Notes under the pieces: model-generated
What the model saw: the letters and a program-made list of their open reading frames with translations, nothing else
Told to the model about the DNA's origin: nothing
Databases searched by the model: none
In this document: positions 8,302 through 19,083 of the stretch, one piece after another
Numbering within the stretch: position 1 is the stretch's first letter
How the letters are laid out: the number at the start of each line of letters is the position of its first letter
Source: CAJCJE01 sp036494465
GTDB taxonomy: Bacteria > Actinomycetota > Actinomycetes > Mycobacteriales > Pseudonocardiaceae
Assembly: GCA_036494465.1 (NCBI GenBank)
Contig: DASXOJ010000086.1
Location: 1-64,000, forward strand
DNA length: 64,000 nucleotides
Direction of reading: 5' to 3'
Program-made: the position numbers and the translations under genes

Positions 8302-8577
8302 TCAGGACTGGTTCACCGAAGTGAGACCGGCGGGTGCCGCGCCGAGCGCCGCGTGGATGGCGTCGGCGAGGGCGAGCGCGGATTCCTCGGTCAGTTCCAA
8401 CGCGATCCGGGCCGACGGGCCCAGTTCGGGATTGCGGAAATCGATGTTGAGGGTGTGCGTGAACTGCGCGTGTACAGCGTGGTCGACGTAGACGGTGGCC
8501 TCGGTGACGCCCATCCAGCCGTTCGGCCCTTTTCCGCTGCCGGTGATCGCGAGCTTCTCGGTCAGGTAGGTGCACAT
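8302..8577 (-). CDS. DUF6295 family small protein
   Basis: A 91-residue protein beginning MCTYLTEKLAITGSGKGPNG, followed by conserved ATVYVDHAVHAQFTHTLNIDF. I recognise this as the actinobacterial DUF6295 family, of unknown role. It starts 3 nt after the dienelactone hydrolase stop and is therefore the second gene of a two-gene operon. The convergent RNHCP gene ends 23 bp away. Confidence 0.85.
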   Translation of the reverse strand: MCTYLTEKLAITGSGKGPNGWMGVTEATVYVDHAVHAQFTHTLNIDFRNPELGPSARIALELTEESALALADAIHAALGAAPAGLTSVNQS

Positions 8578-8580
8578 GGC

Positions 8581-9324
8581 TCAGCCCGCCAGGTGCTTGC
8601 CGTAGAAGGCGAAGATCTTCTGCCAGCCGTCGACCGCTGCTTCCACCCGGTAGCTGGGGCGGTCGACCGAGAAGAACGAGTGGCCTGCGCCGTCGTAGCT
8701 GTGGAACTCGTGTTCCTTGCCGAGCTTGGTCAGTTCCTCGTCGAGGACCGTGACCTCCTCCGGGGTGGGGAACTTGTCTTCCTTGCCGAACAGGCCCAGC
8801 ACCGGGCAGGACAGGTTCGGCGCCTTGTCGATCAGCGCGGGCATGGTGATCGGGAAGTCCTTCGGCGTGCCGTACACGACCGCGGCGCCGTAGCAGTCGA
8901 CGGCGGCGTCGATCTGCAGGGTGACGGCGGATAGGAAGGTCTGCCGACCGCCGGAGCAGTGGCCGATCACGCCGATCTTGCCGTTCGCGCCCTCCAGGGC
9001 GCGCAGGTACGTTGCTGCGCCGTCGACGTCGCCGACGACCTGGTCGTCCGCCACCCCGCCCTGGGCGCGCGCGGCGGCGGCCGCGTCGTCCGGGCTGGCG
9101 CCGGGGGCGACCCGCGAGTACAGATTGGGGCACAGCGCCGCGTATCCGTTCGCGGCGAACTTGCGCACCATTTCCTTGGTCGCCTCGTCGTAACCGGGCA
9201 TGTGGTGGATCACCACGACGCTACCGAACGGGGCCGTGTCAAGGGGGCGGGCGAGATATGCCTCGATCTCGTCGCCGTTGTGGCCGGTGATCGTTACGGT
9301 CTCCGCCCGCAGGGCATCCGACAT
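8581..9324 (-). CDS. Dienelactone hydrolase family alpha/beta hydrolase
   Basis: A cytoplasmic hydrolase of 247 residues. Near the N-terminus are GSVVVIHHMPGYDE and the helix KEMVRKFAANGYAALCPNLY. The nucleophile region reads VIGHCSGGRQTF, so the nucleophile is Cys (GHCSGG), as in dienelactone hydrolases rather than Ser esterases. The acid and His appear in FGKEDKFPTPEE and YDGAGHSFF. Start 9324 has GGAGAGG about 9 nt upstream. The substrate may be a dienelactone or another small ester; no aromatic-degradation genes lie nearby except the ferredoxin reductase. Confidence 0.9.
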   Translation of the reverse strand: MSDALRAETVTITGHNGDEIEAYLARPLDTAPFGSVVVIHHMPGYDEATKEMVRKFAANGYAALCPNLYSRVAPGASPDDAAAAARAQGGVADDQVVGDVDGAATYLRALEGANGKIGVIGHCSGGRQTFLSAVTLQIDAAVDCYGAAVVYGTPKDFPITMPALIDKAPNLSCPVLGLFGKEDKFPTPEEVTVLDEELTKLGKEHEFHSYDGAGHSFFSVDRPSYRVEAAVDGWQKIFAFYGKHLAG

Positions 9325-9501
9325 TGTGCGGTTCCTCTCCAGATCAACCAGATTCTCCGCAGTCGCACCGGGCGCGCCGGTCGCGGCTGCCATCGGCAAC
9401 CCTACTCGCGGCCCGGAACTGCTTCGTCGATCGGCGGACAATGCCGGTATGCCGGTTTTCTCCGGTACCCGAGGCGTGGTTGACCTGGAATGATGCCGCG
9501 C

Positions 9502-10725
9502 ATGGCGCGATTGGTGATCGTCGGCGCGGGCGTGGCCGGACTGCGCGCGGCCGAGGCCGCCCGACGGTGCGGGTTCACCGGTGAGATCAGCCTCATCGGC
9601 GCGGAAACGTACCTGCCCTACGACCGCCCGCCGCTGTCCAAACAGTTCCTCACCGCGAACCCGCCCACGGCGGCCCCACCGACGCTGCACGGCGCGGAGG
9701 ATCTCGGCACGCTCGGCGTCCACCTGCGACTCGGCGCGACCGCGACCGCGCTGGACCCGATACAGAAACTGGTGCGGCTGGACATCGGCGGGACCGACAT
9801 CGACCTGGCCTACGACGCGCTGCTGATCGCGACCGGGTCCCGCGCCCGAGCACTGCCCGGTACGGAGCAGCTCAGCGGCGTGCACACGCTGCGCACCGTG
9901 GACGACGCGCGGCTGATCCGCTCGGCGCTGGATTCGGGCGCGCGCACCATCGTGGTCGGCGCCGGGTTCATCGGGTCGGAGGTGGCGGCGTCGGCGCATC
10001 GGTGTGGCGCGCCGGTCACGGTGCTGGAGGCGTTGCCGGTGCCGTTGGCGGCGGCGATCGGGCCCGAGCTCGGCAAGGTGTGTGTCGACCTGCACGAACG
10101 CAATGGCGTGCGGGTGCGCTGCGGGGTCGGCGTTGCCTCGATCGAGGGCGATTACGGTCAGGTGCAACGGGTTCGGCTGGCCGACGGCACCGTGTTGCCC
10201 GCGGATCTGGTGGTGGTCGGGATCGGCGCGGTGCCCAACACCGGTTGGCTGGCCACGTCCGGCCTGGATTTGTCCGGTGGCGTGGTGTGCGACGAGTACC
10301 TGGCCGCGAGCATGCCAGGGGTGTTCGCGGCGGGCGACATGGCCCGGTTCGCGAACCCGGTGTTCGACGGCGAGCAGATGCGCCTTGAACACTGGACCAC
10401 CTCGGTCGAGCAGGCGATGGCCGCCGCGGCAAACGCGGTCGCGTACCTCGACGGCACGCCGATGAGTCCTTTCGCGACGGTGCCGTACTTCTGGTCGGAC
10501 GTGTACGAGCACCGGGTGCAGTTCGTCGGGGTGCCGAACGCGGAGGAGATCCAGGTGGTGGTCGGCGGCGGGCAGTCCGAGGGCGGGTTGCTCGCGGTCT
10601 ACCGCAGGGGCGGACGTCTGGTCGGTGCGTTCGGAGTGAACAAGGCGAAGCTGATCACGTTGTGCCGCAGGATGATCGGCCAGCGTGCCAGCTGGAACGA
10701 GGCGCTGCACGCCCTCGCCGCCTGA
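9502..10725 (+). CDS. FAD-dependent ferredoxin/rubredoxin-type reductase
   Basis: About 407 residues. It passes electrons from NAD(P)H through FAD to a ferredoxin, usually serving a P450 or a dioxygenase. The FAD dinucleotide motif is LVIVGAGVAGLRAAEAAR at the N-terminus, the NAD motif is TIVVGAGFIGSEVAAS near residue 150, and the second FAD motif is GVFAAGDMARF. The C-terminal ~90 residues match the reductase dimerisation domain (YFWSDVYEHRVQFVG). ATGs at 9490, 9493 and 9502 are possible; 9502 puts the Rossmann strand at the usual distance. No ferredoxin, P450 or oxygenase lies next to it. Confidence 0.9.
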   Translation: MARLVIVGAGVAGLRAAEAARRCGFTGEISLIGAETYLPYDRPPLSKQFLTANPPTAAPPTLHGAEDLGTLGVHLRLGATATALDPIQKLVRLDIGGTDIDLAYDALLIATGSRARALPGTEQLSGVHTLRTVDDARLIRSALDSGARTIVVGAGFIGSEVAASAHRCGAPVTVLEALPVPLAAAIGPELGKVCVDLHERNGVRVRCGVGVASIEGDYGQVQRVRLADGTVLPADLVVVGIGAVPNTGWLATSGLDLSGGVVCDEYLAASMPGVFAAGDMARFANPVFDGEQMRLEHWTTSVEQAMAAAANAVAYLDGTPMSPFATVPYFWSDVYEHRVQFVGVPNAEEIQVVVGGGQSEGGLLAVYRRGGRLVGAFGVNKAKLITLCRRMIGQRASWNEALHALAA

Positions 10726-10749
10726 GCCGGCGACGAGGGCGCGACAACG

Positions 10750-12816
<2,067 letters not shown>

Positions 12817-12820
12817 CGGG

Positions 12821-13765
12821 TCACCGCTTCCTGAGCCGGACCTCGAAGGCGTCCCGCAGGGCGTCACCGAGGAAGTTGAACGCGACGACGATCAGCACGA
12901 TGCACAGACCCGGCCAGATGATCATCCACCAGTAGCCGTTCGAGGTGAACTGCGTGCCGTTGGAGAGCATCCCACCCCAGTCCGCGTGCGGTGGTGCGAT
13001 GCCGAAACCGAGAAAGGTCAGCGCGGCCAGGGTCAGGATCGCGTCGGCGATCTGGAAGGTCGCGTTCACCACGATCGTGCCGATCGCGTTGGGCAGGATG
13101 TGGCGCAGGATGCTGCGTCTGTTCCCGCCGCCCATCATCTTCACCGCCTGCACGTAGTCTCTGGTGCGCAGGCTCAACGTCTCGCCGCGCACCAGCCTCG
13201 CTGGTCCGAGCCACGCGCTGAACGCGATCACCAGGATCAGCAGCCCCTCGGTCGGGGTGATGATCGACGCGAGCAGCAGCACCAGGAACAGGCTGGGAAT
13301 GGCCAGGAACGTGTCCACGATCCGCATCATGACCGCGTCCACCCAGCCGCCGAGGTAGCCAGCGACCGCGCCCCACAACGACCCGAACACGGTCGCGATG
13401 GCGGCGGCTGCCAGGCCGATCTCCAGTGCGGACTGGCCGCCGATCATCAACCGGCCGAGTTCGTCGTAGCCGACGTCGTCGGTGCCGAGCAGGTGACTCG
13501 GGGACCCGGGTGGCAGGTCGGCGGAGCGCAGGTTGGACAGCACCTGGTTGGAGTGGTAGAGCATCGGCCCGATGAAGCAGAACAGAACGAAGAACACCAC
13601 GATGATCAGGCCGACCACGGCGAGCTTGTTCTGCAGGAAGATCTGCAACACCATCCGCCACATCGGACGGGCTGGTTGATCCTGTTGTTCCAGCGGTTTG
13701 CTGGCTTCCGCGCCCGCCGCGAGATCCGGGATGGGCAGCTGTTCTGGTTGCGGTGGTGTGCTCAT
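12821..13765 (-). CDS. ABC peptide transporter permease (DppC/OppC type)
   Basis: A 314-residue inner-membrane permease. It has a cytoplasmic N-terminus, a first helix at about residues 45-70, the HLLGTDDVGYDELGR motif of OppC proteins, and five further helices. The coupling helix EAA motif is DYVQAVKMMGGGNRRSILRHILPN. It starts within 1 nt of the DppB-like stop and pairs with that protein to form the channel. Confidence 0.95.
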   Translation of the reverse strand: MSTPPQPEQLPIPDLAAGAEASKPLEQQDQPARPMWRMVLQIFLQNKLAVVGLIIVVFFVLFCFIGPMLYHSNQVLSNLRSADLPPGSPSHLLGTDDVGYDELGRLMIGGQSALEIGLAAAAIATVFGSLWGAVAGYLGGWVDAVMMRIVDTFLAIPSLFLVLLLASIITPTEGLLILVIAFSAWLGPARLVRGETLSLRTRDYVQAVKMMGGGNRRSILRHILPNAIGTIVVNATFQIADAILTLAALTFLGFGIAPPHADWGGMLSNGTQFTSNGYWWMIIWPGLCIVLIVVAFNFLGDALRDAFEVRLRKR

Positions 13766-14709
13766 CAGTACTTCACCCTCGGGTCGAGCGCGGCGTAGGC
13801 GATGTCGGCGAGCAGTGAACCGATCACCGTGGCCACCGAGATCACCAGCGCGAACCCGAGCACCACCGGGTAGTCGCGGACCTGGGCCTCGTTGATGAAC
13901 GTGTAACCCATTCCCGGATAGTTGAACACCGACTCGGTGATCGCCGCGCCCGCGACGAGCGATGGCAGCGAAAGGCCGAGCAGGGTCGCGATCGGGATGA
14001 GCGCGTTGCGCAGCACGTGCACCACCATCACCCGGCCGTCACCGGCGCCGTTGGCCAGTGCGGTGCGCACGTACTCCTGGGTCAGGTTCTCCATCACCGA
14101 CGAGCGCATGTATCTGCTGAACGTGGCGATCGTGATCAACGCCAACGTGGCTATCGGCAGTATCAGCCCGTTGAACTGGGCCAGGATCTGGCCGACGTTG
14201 CCGCTCTGCGGCGCGGTCGGATCGAACCAGCCCAGGTCGGTCGAGAACACCAGGACCAGCAGCAGACCCAGCAGGAAGCTGGGCATCGCGTAGAACACGA
14301 ACGCGAGGCTGGTGACGGTGTAGTCGCCGATCGAGTTGCGCCTGCGTGCCTGGTAGATGCCCAGCGGCACCGCGATGATCAACGCGATCAGTATCGAGAT
14401 CGCCATCAGCACGATGGTCTTGGGCAGCCGGTCCGCGATCAGCGCGCCGACACTCTGGTTGAGCTTGATCGAGTAGCCCAGGTTGCCGTGCACGATGTTG
14501 TCGATCCAGATGCCGTACTGCACCGGGATCGGTTTGTCGTAACCGTTGGTGTGGATGAAGTCCTGGAGCTGCTGCGGGGTGGCGCGCGGCCCGAGCATCG
14601 CGCGGGCCGGGCCACCGGGCAGCAGATCGGTGAGCAGAAAGGTCACCATCGACACGAGGACGACGACCAGGACGGACTGCAGGATGCGGCGGATGATGTA
14701 TCCGGTCAC
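13765..14709 (-). CDS. ABC peptide transporter permease (DppB/OppB type)
   Basis: A 314-residue permease opening MTGYIIRRILQSVLVVVLVS with the OppB DLLPGGPARAML motif after the first helix. The EAA loop reads EYVRTALANGAGDGRVMVVHVLRNALIP. It ends ALDPRVKY, typical of OppB. It lies 63 nt downstream of the binding protein gene and overlaps the next permease by one base. Confidence 0.95.
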   Translation of the reverse strand: MTGYIIRRILQSVLVVVLVSMVTFLLTDLLPGGPARAMLGPRATPQQLQDFIHTNGYDKPIPVQYGIWIDNIVHGNLGYSIKLNQSVGALIADRLPKTIVLMAISILIALIIAVPLGIYQARRRNSIGDYTVTSLAFVFYAMPSFLLGLLLVLVFSTDLGWFDPTAPQSGNVGQILAQFNGLILPIATLALITIATFSRYMRSSVMENLTQEYVRTALANGAGDGRVMVVHVLRNALIPIATLLGLSLPSLVAGAAITESVFNYPGMGYTFINEAQVRDYPVVLGFALVISVATVIGSLLADIAYAALDPRVKY

Positions 14710-14772
14710 CGCGACACCCCGCAGTCCGCCTGCGCGGTCCTCGCTCGGTCAAGCGAGCAGCGCATGCCGTCC

Positions 14773-16605
14773 TTACTTCGTGAAGTACCAGTCTTCGGGG
14801 GCCAGGAACTGCATCGGGCCGTACGTGACGCCGCCGACGTTCTTGGACACCGCGTAGATCTGGTACGAGTCCGGGAAGTTGATCGCGCCGGGCAGGTTCT
14901 GCGCGGCGTAGTTCTCGGCCTTGAGGAAGTCGCTGTTGGATGAGCTGGTGAGGGACTTCTGGATCAGGCCGGTCAACTGCGGGTCGTTGACGCTGCTGTA
15001 GTTCTGCGACGCGCCCGGGAGCATCAACTGGTCCAGGGTGGGCACCGAGTTGAAGGTCTCGTAGCCGAAGTAGGCCGTCTGCCAGTTGCAGGTGTTCGGG
15101 TCGGACGGGCAGGTGCCCGCGTCGGTGATCACGCTGTTGAACGGCTTGGAGCTGAGGTTGATCTGGATGCCTGCCTGGCTCGCGTCGGACTTCCACTGCT
15201 GGATGATCTCGCCAGCGGAGGCCGAGCTGTTCGCGTACTCCATGTTCATGCTCAGCTTGGTGCCAGCGGCGACGCCGTCACCGCACTGGTTGCTGGCGGT
15301 GCCCGCGCTGGTGCAGGTCATCACGCCGCCCTGCTCGGTCCAGCCGTGCGAGGTCAGCGTCGCCTTGGCCTTGCTGACGTTGAACGGGTACGCGCCCTCG
15401 CCGTTGTTGGACTTCTGCGCGTCCGCGACGTACTGGCTGTCCGGCTGGTTGGGCACCGGGCCGGTGCCGGGCACCGCGTAGCCGCGGAACGCGACCGCCG
15501 AGTCGGTCACCTGGTCCAGGGTCTCCTGCAACGCCTGCCGGACGTAGAGCTGCTTGTACGCCGCGCCCAGTGTCGGGTTGCCGTCGTTGAGCAGCGCGTA
15601 GGACCAGCCCCAGATCGGGTCGCTCATCATGTTGTAGCTCGACCCGACCGGGCTGCTCGGCGGCAGCAGGCTGCTGCTCTTCGGGTCGCGCTTGGGCAGG
15701 TTGGCGTTCGGGATCCGGCCGACGTTGATGTTGTTGCCCGAGCGGATCGCGTTGAACTCGGCGTCGGGGGAGGTGAACGGGATCTCGTTGAAGCCGTCCA
15801 GCTTCGGCTTGTCCGGGCCGCTGTACTTCTGGTTGGGCACGAAGTCCGCAGCGCCTTCCGGCGTGAACGACTTGAGCTTCCACGGGCCGTCGACGACCTG
15901 CCACAGCGGGTCGGTGGCGTAGCCGGCGACCTGCTTGTTCTTGGCGATCAGGTAGTTGTAGACCGCGTCGCACTTGGACTTGTCGGTCTCGCAGCCACCA
16001 CTGCCCGCCGCGGCCGAGTCCGAGGTCTTGTCCCACGCCGTCGGGAACGGGGTGATCTCGTAGAGCTGGTCCTCGGTGAACCAGTTGGGCGAGTAGCTCT
16101 TGTCCAGGGTGAAGGTGACCTGTTCGGGGCCGGTGGCCTGCACGTTGGTCACGTTGTCCGGGAACTCGCCCACCACGTACTGGCCGTACTTGGCCTTCTC
16201 CACGGCCAGCATGTTCATGAAGAACATGACGTCGGTGGCGTCCACCTTCTCGCCGTTGGACCAGGAGTAGTTCTTGAGGTTCACGACGACCTGGTTGCCG
16301 TTGTAGGTCGGCTTCTGCGCCAGGCTCTTGTTGTAGTCGACGTCCGCCGAGGTAGCCGTGCCCTGCCAGTACAGCGGCCGGTACATCAGGTACTCGAACT
16401 GGATGGTGTTGTTGGTGGAGGTGTCCGCCGGGTCGATGAACGGGAAGATGTAGTTCGGCGACGCACCAGCGACCTCGGCGTAGTTGAGCACACCGCCCGT
16501 CGTGGCGGTGCCCGACGACGAGCTACCACCTCCGCATGCCGTGACCAGTGCGGCCACTCCGAGTGCGGCAGCGCCCAGGGCGAGCCCGAGTCGAGTTCGT
16601 GCCAT
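14773..16605 (-). CDS. Family 5 peptide-binding lipoprotein of the ABC importer
   Basis: A 610-residue extracytoplasmic solute-binding protein. The signal is MARTRLGLALGAAALGVAALVTAC, with a lipobox VTAC giving a lipid-anchored Cys followed by Gly/Ser linker. The body has family 5 features such as KNYSWSNGEKVDATDVMFF and QALQETLDQV. It is the promoter-proximal gene of the operon and delivers peptides or related solutes to the two permeases. The start has AGGAAGG about 7 nt upstream. Ligand specificity is not readable. Confidence 0.94.
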   Translation of the reverse strand: MARTRLGLALGAAALGVAALVTACGGGSSSSGTATTGGVLNYAEVAGASPNYIFPFIDPADTSTNNTIQFEYLMYRPLYWQGTATSADVDYNKSLAQKPTYNGNQVVVNLKNYSWSNGEKVDATDVMFFMNMLAVEKAKYGQYVVGEFPDNVTNVQATGPEQVTFTLDKSYSPNWFTEDQLYEITPFPTAWDKTSDSAAAGSGGCETDKSKCDAVYNYLIAKNKQVAGYATDPLWQVVDGPWKLKSFTPEGAADFVPNQKYSGPDKPKLDGFNEIPFTSPDAEFNAIRSGNNINVGRIPNANLPKRDPKSSSLLPPSSPVGSSYNMMSDPIWGWSYALLNDGNPTLGAAYKQLYVRQALQETLDQVTDSAVAFRGYAVPGTGPVPNQPDSQYVADAQKSNNGEGAYPFNVSKAKATLTSHGWTEQGGVMTCTSAGTASNQCGDGVAAGTKLSMNMEYANSSASAGEIIQQWKSDASQAGIQINLSSKPFNSVITDAGTCPSDPNTCNWQTAYFGYETFNSVPTLDQLMLPGASQNYSSVNDPQLTGLIQKSLTSSSNSDFLKAENYAAQNLPGAINFPDSYQIYAVSKNVGGVTYGPMQFLAPEDWYFTK

Positions 16606-17183
16606 GAAACGAACCTTCCTGTCAACGAATTCGGCGCACGAGCGTTGCCGCTCGTCCGGGCCCCCCTCCAGGCCGCCGAGTTGGATAGAGCACAGCTATA
16701 CCAATAGCTGCGCGTTTGTCCATTCGTCGGGTCGACTGTGTCCACACACCATGTCGGGCCGTGACCGCAGGGTGACCTTATTGCGGACAACCGGCCCGGA
16801 ACCGGGCGACGGGGCGAGTTGACCATCCACGGATCGCGTTCGGCCCGGCACGGACGATGACCGGCGCACTGGATCGGCGGCGCTGATAGACGACATATTC
16901 ATGTTTGTCACCGGGTCATTCGTCGCAGATTATTCAAATGACTCCCCGTATCCTTGAATTACGGAGAGTCGCCATTGCGTCTGCAAATTGCAGAAAATGG
17001 CTTAATATAACTCGATGTTCTCTGGGAGACCATAGGCGAAGTGGACGACCACTCTTTAGAGTGACGTCCAGCGACCCCGGAGGGCGGGACACGTGGACGT
17101 GCGCAACGGTCGGCGGACCTGGTCGGCACAGCTGGCACCAGTGTCACCCCGAGCTGCCCTGAGCCGCCCATGAGTCACCCGGG
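16606..17183. other. Long AT-richer intergenic region with several palindromes
   Basis: No gene is supported here. The part from about 16840 to 17080 has visibly lower GC than its surroundings. It contains an 11-bp stem with one mismatch (16940-16950 with 16960-16970, 9-nt loop) and a perfect 15-bp palindrome TCTGCAAATTGCAGA (16980-16994). These could be operators or a small structured RNA. The left part serves the minus-strand peptide importer, and the right part precedes the small plus-strand hypothetical gene. Confidence 0.5.
16693..16710. promoter_or_regulatory. Inverted repeat upstream of the peptide-importer operon
   Basis: CAGCTAT (16693-16699) and ATAGCTG (16704-16710) are perfect arms around ACCA. 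The element lies about 88 bp upstream of the binding protein start and is likely an operator for a regulator not identified here. Confidence 0.45.
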
Positions 17184-17639
17184 ATGAGTTTCAGCTGGGA
17201 GCTGCGCGGCGATGGCGCGGCACGACCGAACGGCCCGCACCGCAGGCGGAGCTGGGTGATGATGCGCGTCGCCGCACGCATGCTCGACCTGAACATGGCC
17301 TGCGACAACGGTCCGCCGCCGAAGTTCCCGCTGTGGGCCGTGTACGGCGTCTCCGACTTCGACGTGCTCGGCAGGCCGGTCGGCGGCGCCGCGCAGGAGT
17401 ACGAGTCGGAGCTGCGCACGATCCTGTCCTGGCACGGCGACGCCAAGAACACCGGCATTCCGCTGCACAAACTCACCACACCGCTGGGCTGGTACGTCAC
17501 CCCGGAGGAATGCCGCGCCGCGGTCGCCGCCTACGACCGGGCCCGCGCGGGCGGCATCCGGCATCCGCGAATCTTCGGCACCGACCTGATCCCGTTCCTG
17601 CGCGTCGCCGCCGAAGGCGACGGCTTTGAAGTCCACTAA
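17184..17639 (+). CDS. Hypothetical protein, 151 residues
   Basis: I do not recognise a family. The protein has a basic N-terminal part, then a more conserved-looking core: FPLWAVYGVSDFDVLGRPVG, a Leu/Trp-rich middle and YVTPEECRAAVAAYDRARAG near the C-terminus. No membrane segment or signal is visible. The first ATG at 17184 has no good ribosome site; a start near 17260 (MMRVAARMLDLN) is also possible. The stop overlaps the convergent MocR gene by 4 bp. Codon third positions are GC-rich, as in real genes here. Confidence 0.6.
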   Translation: MSFSWELRGDGAARPNGPHRRRSWVMMRVAARMLDLNMACDNGPPPKFPLWAVYGVSDFDVLGRPVGGAAQEYESELRTILSWHGDAKNTGIPLHKLTTPLGWYVTPEECRAAVAAYDRARAGGIRHPRIFGTDLIPFLRVAAEGDGFEVH

Positions 17640-19036
17640 GGATGGAGCAGGTCCGCGATCGCGGCGATGCCCTCGGTGATCGCGCGGTCGGTGGTGTTCC
17701 CGAAACCGAGCACCAGCCGGGTCGGACTGCTCGCGTGATCGGCGCGCCATTCGCTCATCCCGTACAGCCCCACCGACCGGGCCAGCGCCGCCTCGATCAG
17801 CTCCCGCTCGTCAGCGTGGCCGACGTGCGCGACCGCGTGAAAACCCGCGGCGAGCCCGGTCAACGTGAGCCCTGGGGCGTGCACTGCGAGCGCCTCGACC
17901 AGCGCGGTGCGGCGCGTCGCGTAGCTGACGCGCATCCGGCGCAGGTGCCGGTCATAGCGACCGGAGGAGATCAGCCGCGCCAGCGCGAGTTGGTCCAAAG
18001 TGGGCGATCCGCGGTCGAGGAGGTGCTTGGTCTCGGTGATCGGCCCGGCCAGTTCGGCCGGACAGAGCAGCCAGCCGATCCGCAGCGCGGGCACCAGCGA
18101 CTTGCTCACGGTCCCGATCGTGATCACCCGATCCGGTTCCAGGCCCTGCACGGCGCCGACCGGTTCGCGGTCGTAGCGGAACTCGGCGTCGTAGTCGTCC
18201 TCGATGACGAACCCGTCGACCTCACGCGCCCAGTCCAGCAACGCCAGCCGGCGCGCGGGCGCGAGCACCACCCCGGTCGGCCACTGGTGCGCGGGCGTCA
18301 CGATCACCGCGCGCGCCTGCGTCCCGGCGAGCGCGGTGACGTCGATGCCGTCCTCGTCGACCGGAACCGGAATCGCGCGCATGCCCAGCGACGCGGCGGC
18401 GGCGCTCGTCGATTCGGGCACCCCTGGATCCTCGAACGCGACCACCCGTACGCCGCGTTCGGCCAGCGCGCGCAGCACCAGTCGCACACCCTGGGCGTAA
18501 CCGGCGCAGACCACGATGCGCGCCGGATCGGTGGCGGCGGCCCGCACCCGGCGCAGATAACCGGCCAGTACGGTGCGCAATTCCGCGCTGCCGCGCGGGT
18601 CGCCGTAATCCAGTTCGCTGGTCGGCATGTCCTTGGCGGCTTCGCGCTGCGCCCACAGCCAGTCGCTCATCGGAAAGGCGCGCAGGTCCGGCACGCCGTT
18701 GCGGAAGTTCGCGAGCAGTCGTGGCGCGCTCGGTTTCGGCATGGGCCCGTTCTCCGGACCGCACACGCCCGCCGCGACCCGGGTGGCGTCGCCGACCCTG
18801 CTGACCAGGTAGCCCTCGGCGATCAGCTGGGTGTAGCACTCCTGCACCAGGCCACGGGAGGTGCCGAGCACCTCGGCGAGCGTCCGGGTGGAGGGCAGCC
18901 GCTCCCCGACATCGAGCCTGCCGATCCGGATCGCCTCCCGGATCTGCCGCTCCAACTGGCCCCGCAACGGCTCGCGACTGTCCCTGGACAGGGTCAGCAA
19001 CAGCTCAGGCGCGGAACCGGACCACTCCAGCGGCAC
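17636..19036 (-). CDS. MocR/PdxR-type regulator: GntR HTH fused to aminotransferase domain
   Basis: A 466-residue chimera. The N-terminal GntR winged helix (LRGQLERQIREAIRIGRLDVGERLPSTR, then TLAEVLGTSRGLVQECYTQL) is joined by a linker to a class I PLP aminotransferase-like domain. That domain contains EDDYDAEFRYDR and the PLP lysine motif TVSKSLVPALRIGW. Such proteins sense PLP or amino-compounds and activate or repress neighbours. It is divergent from an MFS transporter at 19084, with repeated AGGTCC half-sites between, so that transporter is the probable target. Confidence 0.93.
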   Translation of the reverse strand: MPLEWSGSAPELLLTLSRDSREPLRGQLERQIREAIRIGRLDVGERLPSTRTLAEVLGTSRGLVQECYTQLIAEGYLVSRVGDATRVAAGVCGPENGPMPKPSAPRLLANFRNGVPDLRAFPMSDWLWAQREAAKDMPTSELDYGDPRGSAELRTVLAGYLRRVRAAATDPARIVVCAGYAQGVRLVLRALAERGVRVVAFEDPGVPESTSAAAASLGMRAIPVPVDEDGIDVTALAGTQARAVIVTPAHQWPTGVVLAPARRLALLDWAREVDGFVIEDDYDAEFRYDREPVGAVQGLEPDRVITIGTVSKSLVPALRIGWLLCPAELAGPITETKHLLDRGSPTLDQLALARLISSGRYDRHLRRMRVSYATRRTALVEALAVHAPGLTLTGLAAGFHAVAHVGHADERELIEAALARSVGLYGMSEWRADHASSPTRLVLGFGNTTDRAITEGIAAIADLLHP

Positions 19037-19041
19037 GGAAT

Positions 19042-19076
19042 TGGACCTTACCGCAGGTCCATTGCCGGACCTACCG
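19042..19076. promoter_or_regulatory. Three GGACCT/AGGTCC half-sites between mocR and the MFS gene
   Basis: TGGACCT (19042-19048) and AGGTCCA (19055-19061) form a 7-bp inverted repeat. A third GGACCTACCG at 19067 repeats GGACCTTACCG from 19043, giving direct repeats 24 bp apart. Mixed direct and inverted half-sites are typical of MocR operators. The 47-bp gap leaves little space, so the sites must overlap both promoters. Confidence 0.65.
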
Positions 19077-19083
19077 TGCTGGT

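Noticed and set aside
9325..10710. Minus-strand extension of the dienelactone hydrolase to 709 codons
   Set aside because: The extra part is antisense to the ferredoxin reductase and is Arg/His/Gln-rich. The true start at 9324 has a ribosome site and the family N-terminus.
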